This document shows positions 43,459 through 52,549 of a DNA stretch of 64,000 nt, in pieces. The stretch is from Psychrobacillus glaciei (GTDB lineage Bacteria; Bacillota; Bacilli; Bacillales_A; Planococcaceae), in assembly GCF_008973485.1 (NCBI RefSeq), contig NZ_CP031223.1, forward strand, positions 1,798,001 through 1,862,000. The letters run 5' to 3'. The notes beneath the pieces are model-generated. The model was not told where the DNA came from. It saw only the letters and a program-made list of their open reading frames with translations, and did not search any database. The translations under genes were made by a program, and so were the position numbers. Positions within the stretch are counted from its first letter, which is position 1; each line of letters begins with the position of its first letter.

Positions 43459-45335
43459 GCCATTTAATTATTTCAAACTTAACGAAAACAGTGGGAGAAA
43501 AAACACTTTTTCAAAATATATCCTTTACCATTAATAATCAGAACCATGCAGGATTAATAGGTATAAACGGGACTGGGAAATCTACTTTCCTTTCCATAAT
43601 TGCGGAGCAGCTTGAAGCGGATTCGATTGACCGAGATCATCCAAACAAATATCGAATTGCTTATCTAGAACAGCAACCGACTTTTGTTAAGGAAGAGACA
43701 GTTCTTCAAGCAGTATTTGGAGGAGATTCGCCAATATTAAAGATAAACCGTGAATATGAAGAAGCATTACTTGCATTAATGGAGGATTCAAATTCAACAG
43801 TACTACAAAATAAGCTGATGGATTTACAATCACAAATGGACGATTTACAAGCGTGGGACGTAAATGCTCTTGCGAAAACAGCATTAACAAAATTAGGGAT
43901 TACTCAATTTGAAGATTCCGTTTTGCATTTATCAGGTGGACAACAAAAAAGAGTGGCACTCGCAAAAGTGTTAATTGAACCAGCTGACTTACTACTATTA
44001 GATGAACCTACCAACCATCTGGACAAAGAGTCTACAGATTGGTTACAGGAAATGCTACAACGAGTGGAAGGAGCCATTATATTTGTTACACATGATCGTT
44101 ACTTCTTAGACGCTGTAGCAACTCATATTTATGAGTTAGCAGATAAAACGTTATATACGCACTCTGGTAACTACGCAGATTATTTAGAGTCTAGGGCAAT
44201 TCGTGAGGAAATGAATGCATCTTCTCAACAGAAATTACAGAATTTGTATCGAAACGAGTTGAAATGGATTCGTAGAGGAGCAAAAGCTAGATCGACGAAA
44301 CAGAAAGCTCGCAAAGATCGCTTTGAAGAAATTGGTTCAAAAATAGATCGTGATAACTCTAATCAAAATTTAGAGATGGAACTTGTTACGACTCGATTGG
44401 GTAAGCAAGTGTTGGAAGGAAAATCTATTTCAAAAGATTTTGGATCCAAAAAAATAGTAGAAGATTTCAATTTCCTTTTACAAGCTGGAGATCGAGTTGG
44501 AATTGTAGGTCCTAATGGTGTAGGGAAAAGTACTGTTCTAAAAATGTTAGCAGGAGAACTCCCAATGGATGCAGGAGAAATAATTGTGGGTTCAACTGTA
44601 AAACTCATGCATTTTACTCAACAACTACCGGAAATGAATGAACAGACGAGAATGATTGAATATGTACGCGAATCATCTAACTTAATTGAAACCGGTTCTG
44701 GAGAGAAATTTTCAGCTGCACAAATGCTAGAGCGATTTTTGTTCCCGTTAAACACACATGGAACACAAATAGGTAAGCTTTCAGGTGGGGAGAAAAAACG
44801 TCTAGTATTATTAAAAATGCTTATGGAGCAACCGAATGTTCTCTTACTCGATGAACCAACAAATGATTTAGATATTCAAACATTATCTGTTTTAGAAGAT
44901 TTCATGGAAACTTTTCCTGGTGTCATTATTACTATTTCCCATGATCGATTTTTCTTAGATCGTATTGCGAAAAAGCTTTGGGTATTGAGTGGCGATGGCT
45001 CAGTGAAAGAATGGTTGGGTATTTACTCGGATTATTTAGAAGAGAAAAAGATAAATCCTACAAAAATCGATGAAGTAAAATTAGAAGAAGTGCAAGCTAA
45101 AACGACTAAAGAGAAGAAAAAACTTACTTATAAAGAGCAACGCGAATGGGAAACAATTGGAGCAGATATTGAGAAAATGGAAATACTAATTGTTGAATTA
45201 GAAGAAAGTTTGGCAAAGGCTGGTTCTGATTTTACACTTCTTCAAGAGGTAACTGTAAAATTGGATAATGCAAACAAAAAATATGAGCAACTAATCGAGC
45301 GCTGGTCATACCTAGAGGAAATTGTTAATAGTTGA
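43455..45335 (+). CDS. yfmR: ABC-F family ATPase (YfmR/Uup-like)
   Basis: A 626-residue protein with two ABC ATPase domains and no membrane part. Walker A GINGTGKST and GPNGVGKST, signatures LSGGQQKRVALAK and LSGGEKKRLVLLK, and Walker B LLLLDEPTNHLD and LLLDEPTNDLD are intact. The interdomain linker YRNELKWIRRGAKARSTKQKARKDR is the YfmR/Uup type and the C-terminus is a coiled coil. YfmR binds the ribosomal E site and relieves stalling, notably at polyproline. Overlaps ypgQ by 4 bases. Confidence 0.9.
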   Translation: MSHLIISNLTKTVGEKTLFQNISFTINNQNHAGLIGINGTGKSTFLSIIAEQLEADSIDRDHPNKYRIAYLEQQPTFVKEETVLQAVFGGDSPILKINREYEEALLALMEDSNSTVLQNKLMDLQSQMDDLQAWDVNALAKTALTKLGITQFEDSVLHLSGGQQKRVALAKVLIEPADLLLLDEPTNHLDKESTDWLQEMLQRVEGAIIFVTHDRYFLDAVATHIYELADKTLYTHSGNYADYLESRAIREEMNASSQQKLQNLYRNELKWIRRGAKARSTKQKARKDRFEEIGSKIDRDNSNQNLEMELVTTRLGKQVLEGKSISKDFGSKKIVEDFNFLLQAGDRVGIVGPNGVGKSTVLKMLAGELPMDAGEIIVGSTVKLMHFTQQLPEMNEQTRMIEYVRESSNLIETGSGEKFSAAQMLERFLFPLNTHGTQIGKLSGGEKKRLVLLKMLMEQPNVLLLDEPTNDLDIQTLSVLEDFMETFPGVIITISHDRFFLDRIAKKLWVLSGDGSVKEWLGIYSDYLEEKKINPTKIDEVKLEEVQAKTTKEKKKLTYKEQREWETIGADIEKMEILIVELEESLAKAGSDFTLLQEVTVKLDNANKKYEQLIERWSYLEEIVNS

Positions 45336-45355
45336 TTTTTATGGAGGGGAACTAA

Positions 45356-46468
45356 ATGAAAATAGTTACAATCGAGCCTACGCCGAGTCCGAATACGATG
45401 AAAGTTGTGATAGATAAAGAGCTTCCTTTTGGTAAAAGTCATAATTATAAAAAAGATAACTTGGATGGTGCACCAAAGGAAATTCAAGAAATATTTAAAA
45501 TTGAAGGTATTAAAGGTATTTATCATGTTGCAGATTTTTTTGCAGTGGAGAGAAATGCAAAGTTTTCATGGGAGCCTATTTTAGCCTCAGTTGAAAATGT
45601 CTTTGGAGCGGAAAATGAAGAAAATTCACTAGAAAAACCACTGGAGCATTATGGAGAATTATACGTCCATGTCCAACAATATAAAGGAATTCCACTTCAA
45701 GTGAAAGTATTTGATAGTGAATCAGAGTCCAGATATGGATTATCCGAGCGTTTTATAAAAGCTTTAGACTTAGCGATGGAAGGCGACAAAGAAAACTATC
45801 TATTGCTTCGTAAATGGGTAGATTTTGGTGTTCGTTACGGTGATCAAAAAGAAATTGGAGAACAATTAGTAAAAGAGCTAGAAGCAACATTTCCACAAAG
45901 TAAACTGCAACAACTATTAGAGGATAAAGACAGTCCATCAGAAGAGAAGTCAGCTGTTCGAGTTCCATTTACCCTAGAACAATTTGAAGTCGGTGAATGG
46001 GAACAAAGATTTCAACTTTTAAATAATTTAATTAATCCAGAAATGGAAGATTTACCGATATTAGCAAAAGCAGTTCAAGATGAACAAGTATCCATTCGTC
46101 GATTAGCGACTGTTTACTTAGGGCTAATAGAAGATGAATCAGTTATCCCTTATTTAGAAACTGCTTTAAAGGATAAAAGTGCTGCGGTTCGTAGGACAGC
46201 GGGAGACGCAATGAGTGATCTAGGATTTGTCCAATTTGCTGAAGCAATGAAAATCACCCTATTTGATAAAAACAAACTTGTCCGTTGGAGAGCGGCAATG
46301 TATTTCTATGAAGTAGGCACAGTAGAGACTCTGCCAACATTGAAAGAAGCCATGGATGATAAAGAATATGAAGTAAAATTACAAATACGGATGGCCATTG
46401 CTAGAATTGAACAAGGCGAAGAAGCAAAGGGATCAGTTTGGAAACAAATGAACGAGGCGCGAAAATAA
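45356..46468 (+). CDS. ypgR: Conserved virulence factor C-like protein (YpgR)
   Basis: A 370-residue protein. The N-terminal about 90 residues (TIEPTPSPNTMKVVIDKELP, then IYHVADFFAVER) form an Nfu/NifU N-terminal-like domain; the C-terminal 150 residues are HEAT-like repeats (RRLATVYLGLIEDESVIPYL, RWRAAMYFYEVG). The pair of domains is that of Staphylococcus CvfC and Bacillus YpgR. Its role is not settled. ATG 45356 follows GGAGGGG, 20 bases after yfmR; last gene of the operon. Confidence 0.85.
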   Translation: MKIVTIEPTPSPNTMKVVIDKELPFGKSHNYKKDNLDGAPKEIQEIFKIEGIKGIYHVADFFAVERNAKFSWEPILASVENVFGAENEENSLEKPLEHYGELYVHVQQYKGIPLQVKVFDSESESRYGLSERFIKALDLAMEGDKENYLLLRKWVDFGVRYGDQKEIGEQLVKELEATFPQSKLQQLLEDKDSPSEEKSAVRVPFTLEQFEVGEWEQRFQLLNNLINPEMEDLPILAKAVQDEQVSIRRLATVYLGLIEDESVIPYLETALKDKSAAVRRTAGDAMSDLGFVQFAEAMKITLFDKNKLVRWRAAMYFYEVGTVETLPTLKEAMDDKEYEVKLQIRMAIARIEQGEEAKGSVWKQMNEARK

Positions 46469-46490
46469 AGAATAGAATGTAAACGTAAAA

Positions 46491-46530
46491 GAAGAAGCTT
46501 TCTGTATAAAGGAAAGCTTCTTCTTTTTAT
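46491..46530. terminator. Bidirectional terminator
   Basis: GAAGAAGCTTTC / GAAAGCTTCTTC stem followed by TTTTTAT, between convergent ypgR and the LysR gene. Confidence 0.85.
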
Positions 46531-46575
46531 CGCTTTTTGTGAAGGGGAAGTTCATCTGGTCTAAGTAGTTTCCGT

Positions 46576-47457
46576 TTATTGTTGAAGAAAATAATCTAGA
46601 ATAAAATGCTGGAATCTTTTTGCCACGGGTGATAAATAACGGTTTTTTACAATAGCCATGCCAATTACACGTTCGCACGTCATATCTTTTACGCGTAATT
46701 TTACCATCTTGTTTGCATTTAATTCTCCGCCATCAGGTAGTATAGAAAAACCTAATCCTGCTCCAACAAAGCCTGCTAATGTAGCCACTTCGTCTCCTTC
46801 AAAGGATATATTGGGTAGTATTCCTACTTTCTCAAAAATTTCGTCCGTTGTTTTACGAAGTGCATATCCTTTTTTCATTGATACAAAAGACTCATTTGCT
46901 ATTTCTTTTAATGAAATACTCTTTCGATTAGCAAGTGGATGACTAATTGGAACAATCACATACAGCTCATCTCGCCATAATTCGGTCCATTCAATTTGTG
47001 CTTCATTGTCCAAAGATGCGAGCAAACAAAGATCCAATTCACCTGATTTCAATTGTTTTAATTGCGTATGTGTATGATTTTGTTTCAGTTGAAACCTTAT
47101 ATTTGGAGAATCTCGATGAAATGCCCGAATTATGTTTGGAACAGAGCTAGTGCCGAGCGTGTGCAAAAAGCCAAGTGACACCTCCCCTTGCTCTGGATTA
47201 GTTAATTGCAATATTTCTTCCAATCCCTCATCTAGTTCCCTCATAATTCGGTTCACTCGATGGAGAAACATTTCCCCGTATCGATTTAACACAATCGATC
47301 GTCCTTGTCTATCAAATAGTGGTACCCCAATTTCTTCCTCTAACCCTGCGATAGAACGACTTAAAGCAGGTTGTGAAATAGACAACATTTCTGCTGCACG
47401 TGTCATATGTTGAACCTTTGCTACCGTTTGGAAATATTCTAGACGTTGCCACTCCAC
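46576..47457 (-). CDS. LysR family transcriptional regulator
   Basis: A 293-residue LysR regulator; HTH in FQTVAKVQHMTRAAEMLSIS followed by QPALSRSIAGLEEEIG, then a full effector domain. Divergent from the esterase gene with 135 bases between. The target is probably the esterase gene and itself. Confidence 0.9.
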   Translation of the reverse strand: MEWQRLEYFQTVAKVQHMTRAAEMLSISQPALSRSIAGLEEEIGVPLFDRQGRSIVLNRYGEMFLHRVNRIMRELDEGLEEILQLTNPEQGEVSLGFLHTLGTSSVPNIIRAFHRDSPNIRFQLKQNHTHTQLKQLKSGELDLCLLASLDNEAQIEWTELWRDELYVIVPISHPLANRKSISLKEIANESFVSMKKGYALRKTTDEIFEKVGILPNISFEGDEVATLAGFVGAGLGFSILPDGGELNANKMVKLRVKDMTCERVIGMAIVKNRYLSPVAKRFQHFILDYFLQQ

Positions 47458-47480
47458 TTTCTAACCCCCTAAACTCTATT

Positions 47481-47497
47481 GATGCATTTTTTGCATC
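47481..47497. promoter_or_regulatory. Candidate LysR operator
   Basis: GATGCATTTTTTGCATC, a perfect 6-bp inverted repeat (GATGCA / TGCATC) 23 bases from the LysR start codon; fits autoregulation. Confidence 0.5.
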
Positions 47498-47592
47498 ATA
47501 ATGATAAGAATAATAGATTATACATTATGGATTGTCAATGATAGTATTAACTCATTATAGTAAAGCTTTAGCAAAATAAAGGGGATATACAG

Positions 47593-48357
47593 ATGAAATT
47601 AGTGGCACCTAAATCTTTTACGTTCGAAGGCGGAAATCGAGCTGTATTATTACTGCATGGTTTTACAGGAAGTACGAAAGATGTTAAAAGATTAGGAGAA
47701 TATTTGCAAAAAAGAGGCTATACATGTCATGCACCAATGTATAAAGGGCATGGGGGAACCCCTGAAGAATTATTACAAACGACTCCAACTGACTGGTGGC
47801 AGGATGTGATTAAAGGATATCATTATTTACAAGACCTTGGTTATGAAGAAATTGCGGTAGCTGGGATATCATTAGGTGGTGTGTTTTCCTTAAAAATAGC
47901 AGAAGAATTTCCAGTAAAAGCAGTTGTATCCATGTGTGCTCCAGTTAAAAGGAATAGCACGGAAGGTTTATTCGATCGATTATATAACTACGCAAAAATT
48001 TATAAATCTTTTGAGGGAAAATCAAAAGAAGTAATTATAGAAGAACTTGAAGTACTTAAATCCTTGCCGAGAAATTCTTTTAATAGTGTTCAATCAATAA
48101 CTGAAAATACATGTCACGATTTACATACTATTACATCACCAACCCTTGTGCTTCAGGGAGCATTAGACGATGCAATTTATCAAGAAAGTGCATCGTATAT
48201 TCTTGACCATGTGGAAACAAATGAAAAAGAAATCATTTGGTATAAAGAGTCTGGTCATATTATTACGACGGGAAAAGAAAAAGAAAAAGTATGTGAAGAT
48301 GTATTTACATTTTTAAATGAAATAGAATGGTCAGATACTACTCTGCAAATTGAATAG
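47593..48357 (+). CDS. Alpha/beta hydrolase, carboxylesterase (Est30-like)
   Basis: A 254-residue cytosolic esterase. LLLHGFTGSTKDV is the oxyanion-hole strand, VAGISLGGVFSL holds the nucleophile Ser in GxSxG, the Asp is in QGALDDAIYQ and the His in YKESGHIITTG. It closely resembles the Geobacillus Est30/YvaK carboxylesterases, which hydrolyse short-chain esters. ATG 47593 follows AAAGGGG. Confidence 0.9.
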   Translation: MKLVAPKSFTFEGGNRAVLLLHGFTGSTKDVKRLGEYLQKRGYTCHAPMYKGHGGTPEELLQTTPTDWWQDVIKGYHYLQDLGYEEIAVAGISLGGVFSLKIAEEFPVKAVVSMCAPVKRNSTEGLFDRLYNYAKIYKSFEGKSKEVIIEELEVLKSLPRNSFNSVQSITENTCHDLHTITSPTLVLQGALDDAIYQESASYILDHVETNEKEIIWYKESGHIITTGKEKEKVCEDVFTFLNEIEWSDTTLQIE

Positions 48358-48490
48358 AAACCTTGTCTTCGTTAGAAGCACTTTTAACAAGTGCCCATAT
48401 CGAAGATTTTTTTGTTTATATAGATAAAAATGAGTAAATTAATGAAAACAAGTGAATAATATAAAGACTTTATAGAGAAGAGGGAGTTAC

Positions 48491-48742
48491 ATGAATAAAG
48501 AAGAGACAAATCAAGAACAAAAAATAAAGGAAAAACTTCATATAACTTATTATTCCACTATAGTTTTTACTATATTAGGAAGTTTGTTCATTCATTATGT
48601 ATTGAGTAATAAAATGGAGGAAATAAGTATATTTTCAATATTACTTTCATTGACAGCTGGCGGAATACCTTTTGGAGTTATTGGTGCATTTATTGACTAT
48701 AAAATTTCTGAATACAGGAGAAAGTTTAGTAAAATCGCTTAA
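48491..48742 (+). CDS. Small two-helix membrane protein (83 aa)
   Basis: Function not recognised. Charged N-terminus, two hydrophobic helices (about 18-40 and 46-68) and a basic tail. ATG 48491 follows AGAGGGAG. It is the first of three small membrane-protein genes in a row (48491, 48842, 49150). Confidence 0.6.
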   Translation: MNKEETNQEQKIKEKLHITYYSTIVFTILGSLFIHYVLSNKMEEISIFSILLSLTAGGIPFGVIGAFIDYKISEYRRKFSKIA

Positions 48743-48841
48743 TTTTAGTATCCAGAACTGACATTTTTCTTTTGTTTAAACGAATTGTGAACAATATGAA
48801 ACAGAAGAATATAATAATTATGTGGAGAGGTGGGTGGATAA

Positions 48842-49012
48842 TTGAATCAAGAATTGAATAACCAAGAATTATTAAATGAAGAAAGGACTAGATTGATAGG
48901 TAATCTTTTATCTTTGGGTGGTTCCATTTTATTTTTAATTGGTACGTTTGTTGCAACAATGGTAACTTATCAAGCAATAAACAGATTGCAGTCACAGGTA
49001 GAGTTGGTGTAA
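48842..49012 (+). CDS. Small single-helix membrane protein with TTG start (56 aa)
   Basis: A TTG at 48842 is preceded by GGAGAGGTGGGTGG and opens a 56-codon frame: a charged, Asn/Glu-rich N-terminus, one transmembrane helix (about 20-45) and a short QSQ tail. There is no ATG alternative. A terminator follows at once, which supports a real gene. Function unknown. Confidence 0.55.
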   Translation: MNQELNNQELLNEERTRLIGNLLSLGGSILFLIGTFVATMVTYQAINRLQSQVELV

Positions 49013-49022
49013 ATGAACTATT

Positions 49023-49047
49023 GAGCACCTAGAATGGTGCTTTTTTA
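49023..49047 (+). terminator. Rho-independent terminator
   Basis: GAGCACC / GGTGCT stem then T6. Confidence 0.75.
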
Positions 49048-49149
49048 TTTTATTTGATTGAATTAGAAAAAATAGGAATAGCATATCATTTCACGAGAGG
49101 ATTACAGTATAGTATCCTTAAAAATAAATCCTGTATAGGAGGAATTTAG

Positions 49150-49575
49150 ATGAAGTTTTTAAAAGTGCTTTTTGGGTTCGTTTTTGTAATCGCGTTAATA
49201 GGATTTGCAGCATATTATTTTGTGCCTAAACTGGTTGCGGATCAGGTAATGGAAAAAGTAGCGGTAGAACTTCAAGATAGCGGTCAGCTGGAAAGTATTA
49301 AAAAAGAAATCAATAGTGATCCTCAATTACAGGCGTTTATTGAAGAAGGAAAAAATGTAGATAATAGTAAATTACCTTTTCAGACGAAAGAAGAAGCAAC
49401 GAGGCTACTGATAAAAAAGTTTAAAATAAGTGACTTAAAAGAATTTCAAGAAAAAGCCCAAAGTGGTATAACTGAGGAAGATAAACAAGAAATTTTTAAT
49501 AAGCTTGAAAATAATTTGACTACTGAAGAAATGTTAGCGTTGAAGGTTTTAGCGTATAAGGAACTTTCTAAGTAA
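49150..49575 (+). CDS. Membrane-anchored hypothetical protein (141 aa)
   Basis: An N-terminal transmembrane anchor (about 5-25) and an extracellular or cell-wall-side acidic, helical domain. No catalytic motif. ATG 49150 follows AGGAGGA. Similar membrane-anchored proteins are common in Bacillus; I cannot name the family. Confidence 0.6.
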   Translation: MKFLKVLFGFVFVIALIGFAAYYFVPKLVADQVMEKVAVELQDSGQLESIKKEINSDPQLQAFIEEGKNVDNSKLPFQTKEEATRLLIKKFKISDLKEFQEKAQSGITEEDKQEIFNKLENNLTTEEMLALKVLAYKELSK

Positions 49576-49682
49576 ATTATATTTTGTGACATGCATTAAA
49601 TCTGGTGGGTTGTCCTACAATCTCTGCTGAAAATGGAAAGCAATTCTAACTGAAAAGTCTACCTTTATTTTGTAATAGTATA

Positions 49683-49709
49683 AAAAGACAGGTCGTGAAA
49701 GCCTGTCTC
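49683..49709 (-). terminator. Terminator of the YjcZ gene
   Basis: Minus-strand GAGACAGGC / GCCTGTCTT-type stem with T5. The same AAAGACAGGT hairpin follows the other two YjcZ genes. Confidence 0.75.
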
Positions 49710-49760
49710 AGATAACTGAAGATTTCTGTTTTAAATTTAAAGAAGGTCCTAACATATATC

Positions 49761-49946
49761 TCAACAGTCAACATCATTTCCGACCCTATTGGTGGCGGTT
49801 GCGGCAATAATAATTAAAAGAATAAATAAAACAACAATTAAAGCGAATCCTGATCCAAGTCCGTTCCCAGGTCTGTATCCAGGTCCAGTTCCACAACCAC
49901 AACCACAACCATTTCCATATCCATAACCATAACCTGCATTTACCAT
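49761..49946 (-). CDS. YjcZ family sporulation protein
   Basis: A 61-residue peptide with a Gly/Tyr/Cys-rich head (GYGYGYGNGCGCGCG) and a C-terminal hydrophobic helix [17 protein letters not shown], the YjcZ family signature. These peptides are made in sporulation and sit in spore membranes or coats. Ribosome site TAGGAGGTG. The tail after the helix (TNRVGNDVDC) is polar. Confidence 0.88.
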   Translation of the reverse strand: MVNAGYGYGYGNGCGCGCGTGPGYRPGNGLGSGFALIVVLFILLIIIAATATNRVGNDVDC

Positions 49947-50224
49947 TTGTACACCTCCTATATAACGAGATGTTTTATCCTATGTCATTAATAAATGTTT
50001 GTCTGGTTCATTTGTTTAGTTTTTAGAACTATTTCTTCATTTACTGGAAAACTGCTCATTAGTTTTGTACCCAAGCCTACAAAGGAATTATAAGGACCTA
50101 TCGCCATTCTCTACCCATCTGCACCAAAAACGTTGCTATACTTTCGAGTAGTACATAAAAATCAATGCTAGTCTATTGATCTTGAGAGGATTAAGTTGAA
50201 TTTTTGATTTAATGGGATTATTTT

Positions 50225-50488
50225 TTAAAGCCAATTATGTCTCCTGTTGTTTAGTTGGTTTTTAAGTCTTTCATTTTCGGCAGTTAAATGATCAATCTCT
50301 TTTTGCATACTTTTGTATTCATCATTATCACCTTTTTCTGGAGGTTCTTCTAAAGCAAGTACTGCAGCAATACTTGCTATTGCATCGCCAATTTTAGCAA
50401 TTGCTTCACCAATGACGGCAAGTTTTTCAGCATGACTCTCTGTTTGGAGGTTTTGACCATTTTGACCAAAGCTTTTATTGAATTTCAA
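50225..50488 (-). CDS. Hypothetical coiled-coil protein (87 aa)
   Basis: A hydrophobic amphipathic stretch (LAVIGEAIAKIGDAIASIAAVLALEE, about residues 24-49, cited by position) precedes a C-terminal heptad coil (MQKEIDHLTAENERLKNQL). Start at 50488 follows GGAGGC. It lies between two YjcZ genes, so a spore-related role is possible but unproven. Confidence 0.55.
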   Translation of the reverse strand: MKFNKSFGQNGQNLQTESHAEKLAVIGEAIAKIGDAIASIAAVLALEEPPEKGDNDEYKSMQKEIDHLTAENERLKNQLNNRRHNWL

Positions 50489-50579
50489 ATTGTTAGCCTC
50501 CAGTACTATGTGAACTTATAGTCTATTTTATGATTTGTATATTTTTTAGTGAAGAAATACTAGAACTTCTGTGTAAAAC

Positions 50580-50607
50580 TAAAAAGACAGGTTATATAAC
50601 CTGTCTC
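50580..50607 (-). terminator. Terminator of the second YjcZ gene
   Basis: GAGACAGGTTA / TAACCTGTCTTTTT on the minus strand. Confidence 0.75.
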
Positions 50608-50639
50608 AGTTGTACAGCAGATTAGCAACCATAACCGCC

Positions 50640-50762
50640 TTAGTTTAAGAAAGTTGCCCCAACAATAATTAAAAGAATAAACAGAACGACTAGTAAAGCA
50701 AATCCTGAACCGTAACCAGGTCCTGCATATCCTGGTCCACAAACATTACCAGCATAACCCAT
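50640..50762 (-). CDS. YjcZ family sporulation protein, truncated tail
   Basis: A 40-residue frame: [20 protein letters not shown] head and [20 protein letters not shown] helix. RBS AGGAGGTG. The stop TAA at 50640-50642 is followed in the same frame by GGYGC and a second stop at 50622; many YjcZ peptides end in just such a Gly/Tyr/Cys tail, so the stop probably truncates an ancestral 46-residue peptide. Confidence 0.75.
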   Translation of the reverse strand: MGYAGNVCGPGYAGPGYGSGFALLVVLFILLIIVGATFLN

Positions 50763-50940
50763 CTTGTGCACCTCCTAAATCGGGATATTTCATTCTATGT
50801 CAATATGAGATGTTCGACTGATTAATTAGTTTAGTTTTAAGAAGGTATTTAACACGTCTGTTGATTAACTATTTTTTTACATAATACACTTGTAAGGTAA
50901 GCGTAAATGTCTCCATTTGCACTTGTATTTTTCAGTTCGC

Positions 50941-51139
50941 TCTGGACTAAATAATCACCACATCATAACCGTTGATTAGTCACTTCTTCCAATGCTAATT
51001 TAGGTAATCTTCTCGTGGCTATTTATCCGTCGCTTTCCTACAACGTTTAAGAGAAAATTATTTTTGGAAAATGAAAGGATACTTGCCGTTCGATGGAGGT
51101 TGCAAGTTCCCGAAGATGCAAATTCGAGAACGTGCAACC
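50941..51139 (-). repeat. Dispersed structured intergenic repeat, copy E (reverse)
   Basis: On the minus strand: hairpin 1 GTTCTCGAA TTTGCATC TTCGGGAAC, extended by flanking GGTTGCA / TGCAACC arms; then about 70 bases later GCGACGGATAAATAGCCACG, GAAGATTACC, a short non-palindromic centre, and CGGTTATGATGTGGTGATT, TAGTCCAGAGCGAA. Order and orientation of the blocks match copies A and B2. The rest of 50763-51507 holds no gene. Confidence 0.65.
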
Positions 51140-51439
51140 TTTTTGCTATGCATTCCCCTTCATCCAGAAACCTCAGTGAAGGTGTAATGTTCATTAATTC
51201 TAAAGAAATCCAAAAGTACTAAATACCGAGTGTCTAGTGTTTTATCACCAAATGAACTAGTAATTCAATGGATAATTATAGCTAATTGGCACGTGTAACT
51301 TTTAAAATTACTAGAGCACAGTCAGGGTGGTATGACGTACCCCTTATAAAATAGATTAATGATTAATTAGAAAAGTTACTGGGGCTTATACCAATGTGTT
51401 GGTAGGGACGCAGTTGACACAAAATACGTCATATACAAT

Positions 51440-51470
51440 TAAAAATCCACTCATAATTTAAATGAGTGGA
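51440..51470 (-). terminator. Terminator of the acetyltransferase gene
   Basis: TCCACTCAT / ATGAGTGGA stem, T5 on the minus strand. Confidence 0.75.
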
Positions 51471-51507
51471 GATAGAGATTGTCTAATAATTAGTGTTAAT
51501 TACATGG

Positions 51508-52047
51508 CTAGTCATTCGGATTTATTATAGCTAACATCTGATGATCTTCCCAAGACCCATTTATTTTAACGTTTTTCTTAGCTATTCCTTCTTTATGGAA
51601 ACCAGCTTTTTCTAATACTCGAATGGAACCTATGTTATCTGGCATCACTCCTGCTTCAATTCGATGTAAGTTTAGAATTTCGAAAGCATAATTAACAACC
51701 AAATTGGTAGCTTCGGTAGTATAACCTTTGCCATTATGTTCTTGGTCTAAGGAATAGCCCAAAAGCGCACTTTCACGTGGTCCACGGAAAACTTGAAATA
51801 AGCCGATAGTACCTATAAGAATATCACTGTTAATTTTAAAAATTCCGAATCGATATTCTATCTCTTTTTTGGTATTTTGTTCCCATTTTCCGATTAAATC
51901 TTTGTGAGTTTCTAAAGTCCAGTAATCTTCTGGATGAGTTATGGAATAGTTTTCAAAAAAAGCCCGATTTCTCTTTTCTAAACTTAGTAATTCGACAGCA
52001 TCTGAGAGGATAAGCGGTCGTATATATATATTTGATATTTTGGACAT
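51508..52047 (-). CDS. GNAT family N-acetyltransferase (RimJ/RimL type)
   Basis: A 179-residue acetyltransferase. YIRPLILSDAVELLSLEKRN begins the fold, LLGYSLDQEHNGKGYTTEAT is the acetyl-CoA pyrophosphate loop (Q/RxxGxG/A variant), and RIEAGVMPDNIGSIRVLEKAGF the C-terminal family signature. It likely acetylates a protein N-terminus or ribosomal protein; substrate unknown. Monocistronic. The gap 52048-52563 upstream holds no gene I can support. Confidence 0.88.
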   Translation of the reverse strand: MSKISNIYIRPLILSDAVELLSLEKRNRAFFENYSITHPEDYWTLETHKDLIGKWEQNTKKEIEYRFGIFKINSDILIGTIGLFQVFRGPRESALLGYSLDQEHNGKGYTTEATNLVVNYAFEILNLHRIEAGVMPDNIGSIRVLEKAGFHKEGIAKKNVKINGSWEDHQMLAIINPND

Positions 52048-52549
52048 CTAATCTTCCTTTCTGTATGTACGGAACCTAAAAATTATATCATATAGGAGAC
52101 GAGATTGAGATTTTGATAGTAGATTTTAAACCGTACGAAACAAAGAGTGCCGTTCTAGACAAAAAAGCGTAGCAAGGAGGGAAAGTTTGCCCCTCAGTGG
52201 AATACAGGCCATTATATAGCGGATGTAAATGAGGTAGATCGCTTTTGTTCAGTTCGTGGACCGTGCAACGAATCTAGGTAAGACTTAGAATGATAATTCA
52301 ATGACTCCCTATATCCACCTACCGGTAGATGTCCTATGGAATTTAGAATTATCGTTGTTGCAAACATAAGTATTAGTTTTTTCAATTTAAATCGCTTCTT
52401 TCTACTTTTTCTTTTAAAAATTTACACCTTTATAAATCATATTACAATAGTCGATTTTAGTTTTTAAGAAAAAATAAAGTTTTTCTTCTAAGTATTTTGC
52501 TTGGAACTGTGAAATTAAATAGGGGATTGCACGTGTACTGAACAGTTCG

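Noticed and set aside
12161-51139. CRISPR array
   Set aside because: The repeats are kilobases apart, in both orientations and lack regular spacers; no cas gene is seen.
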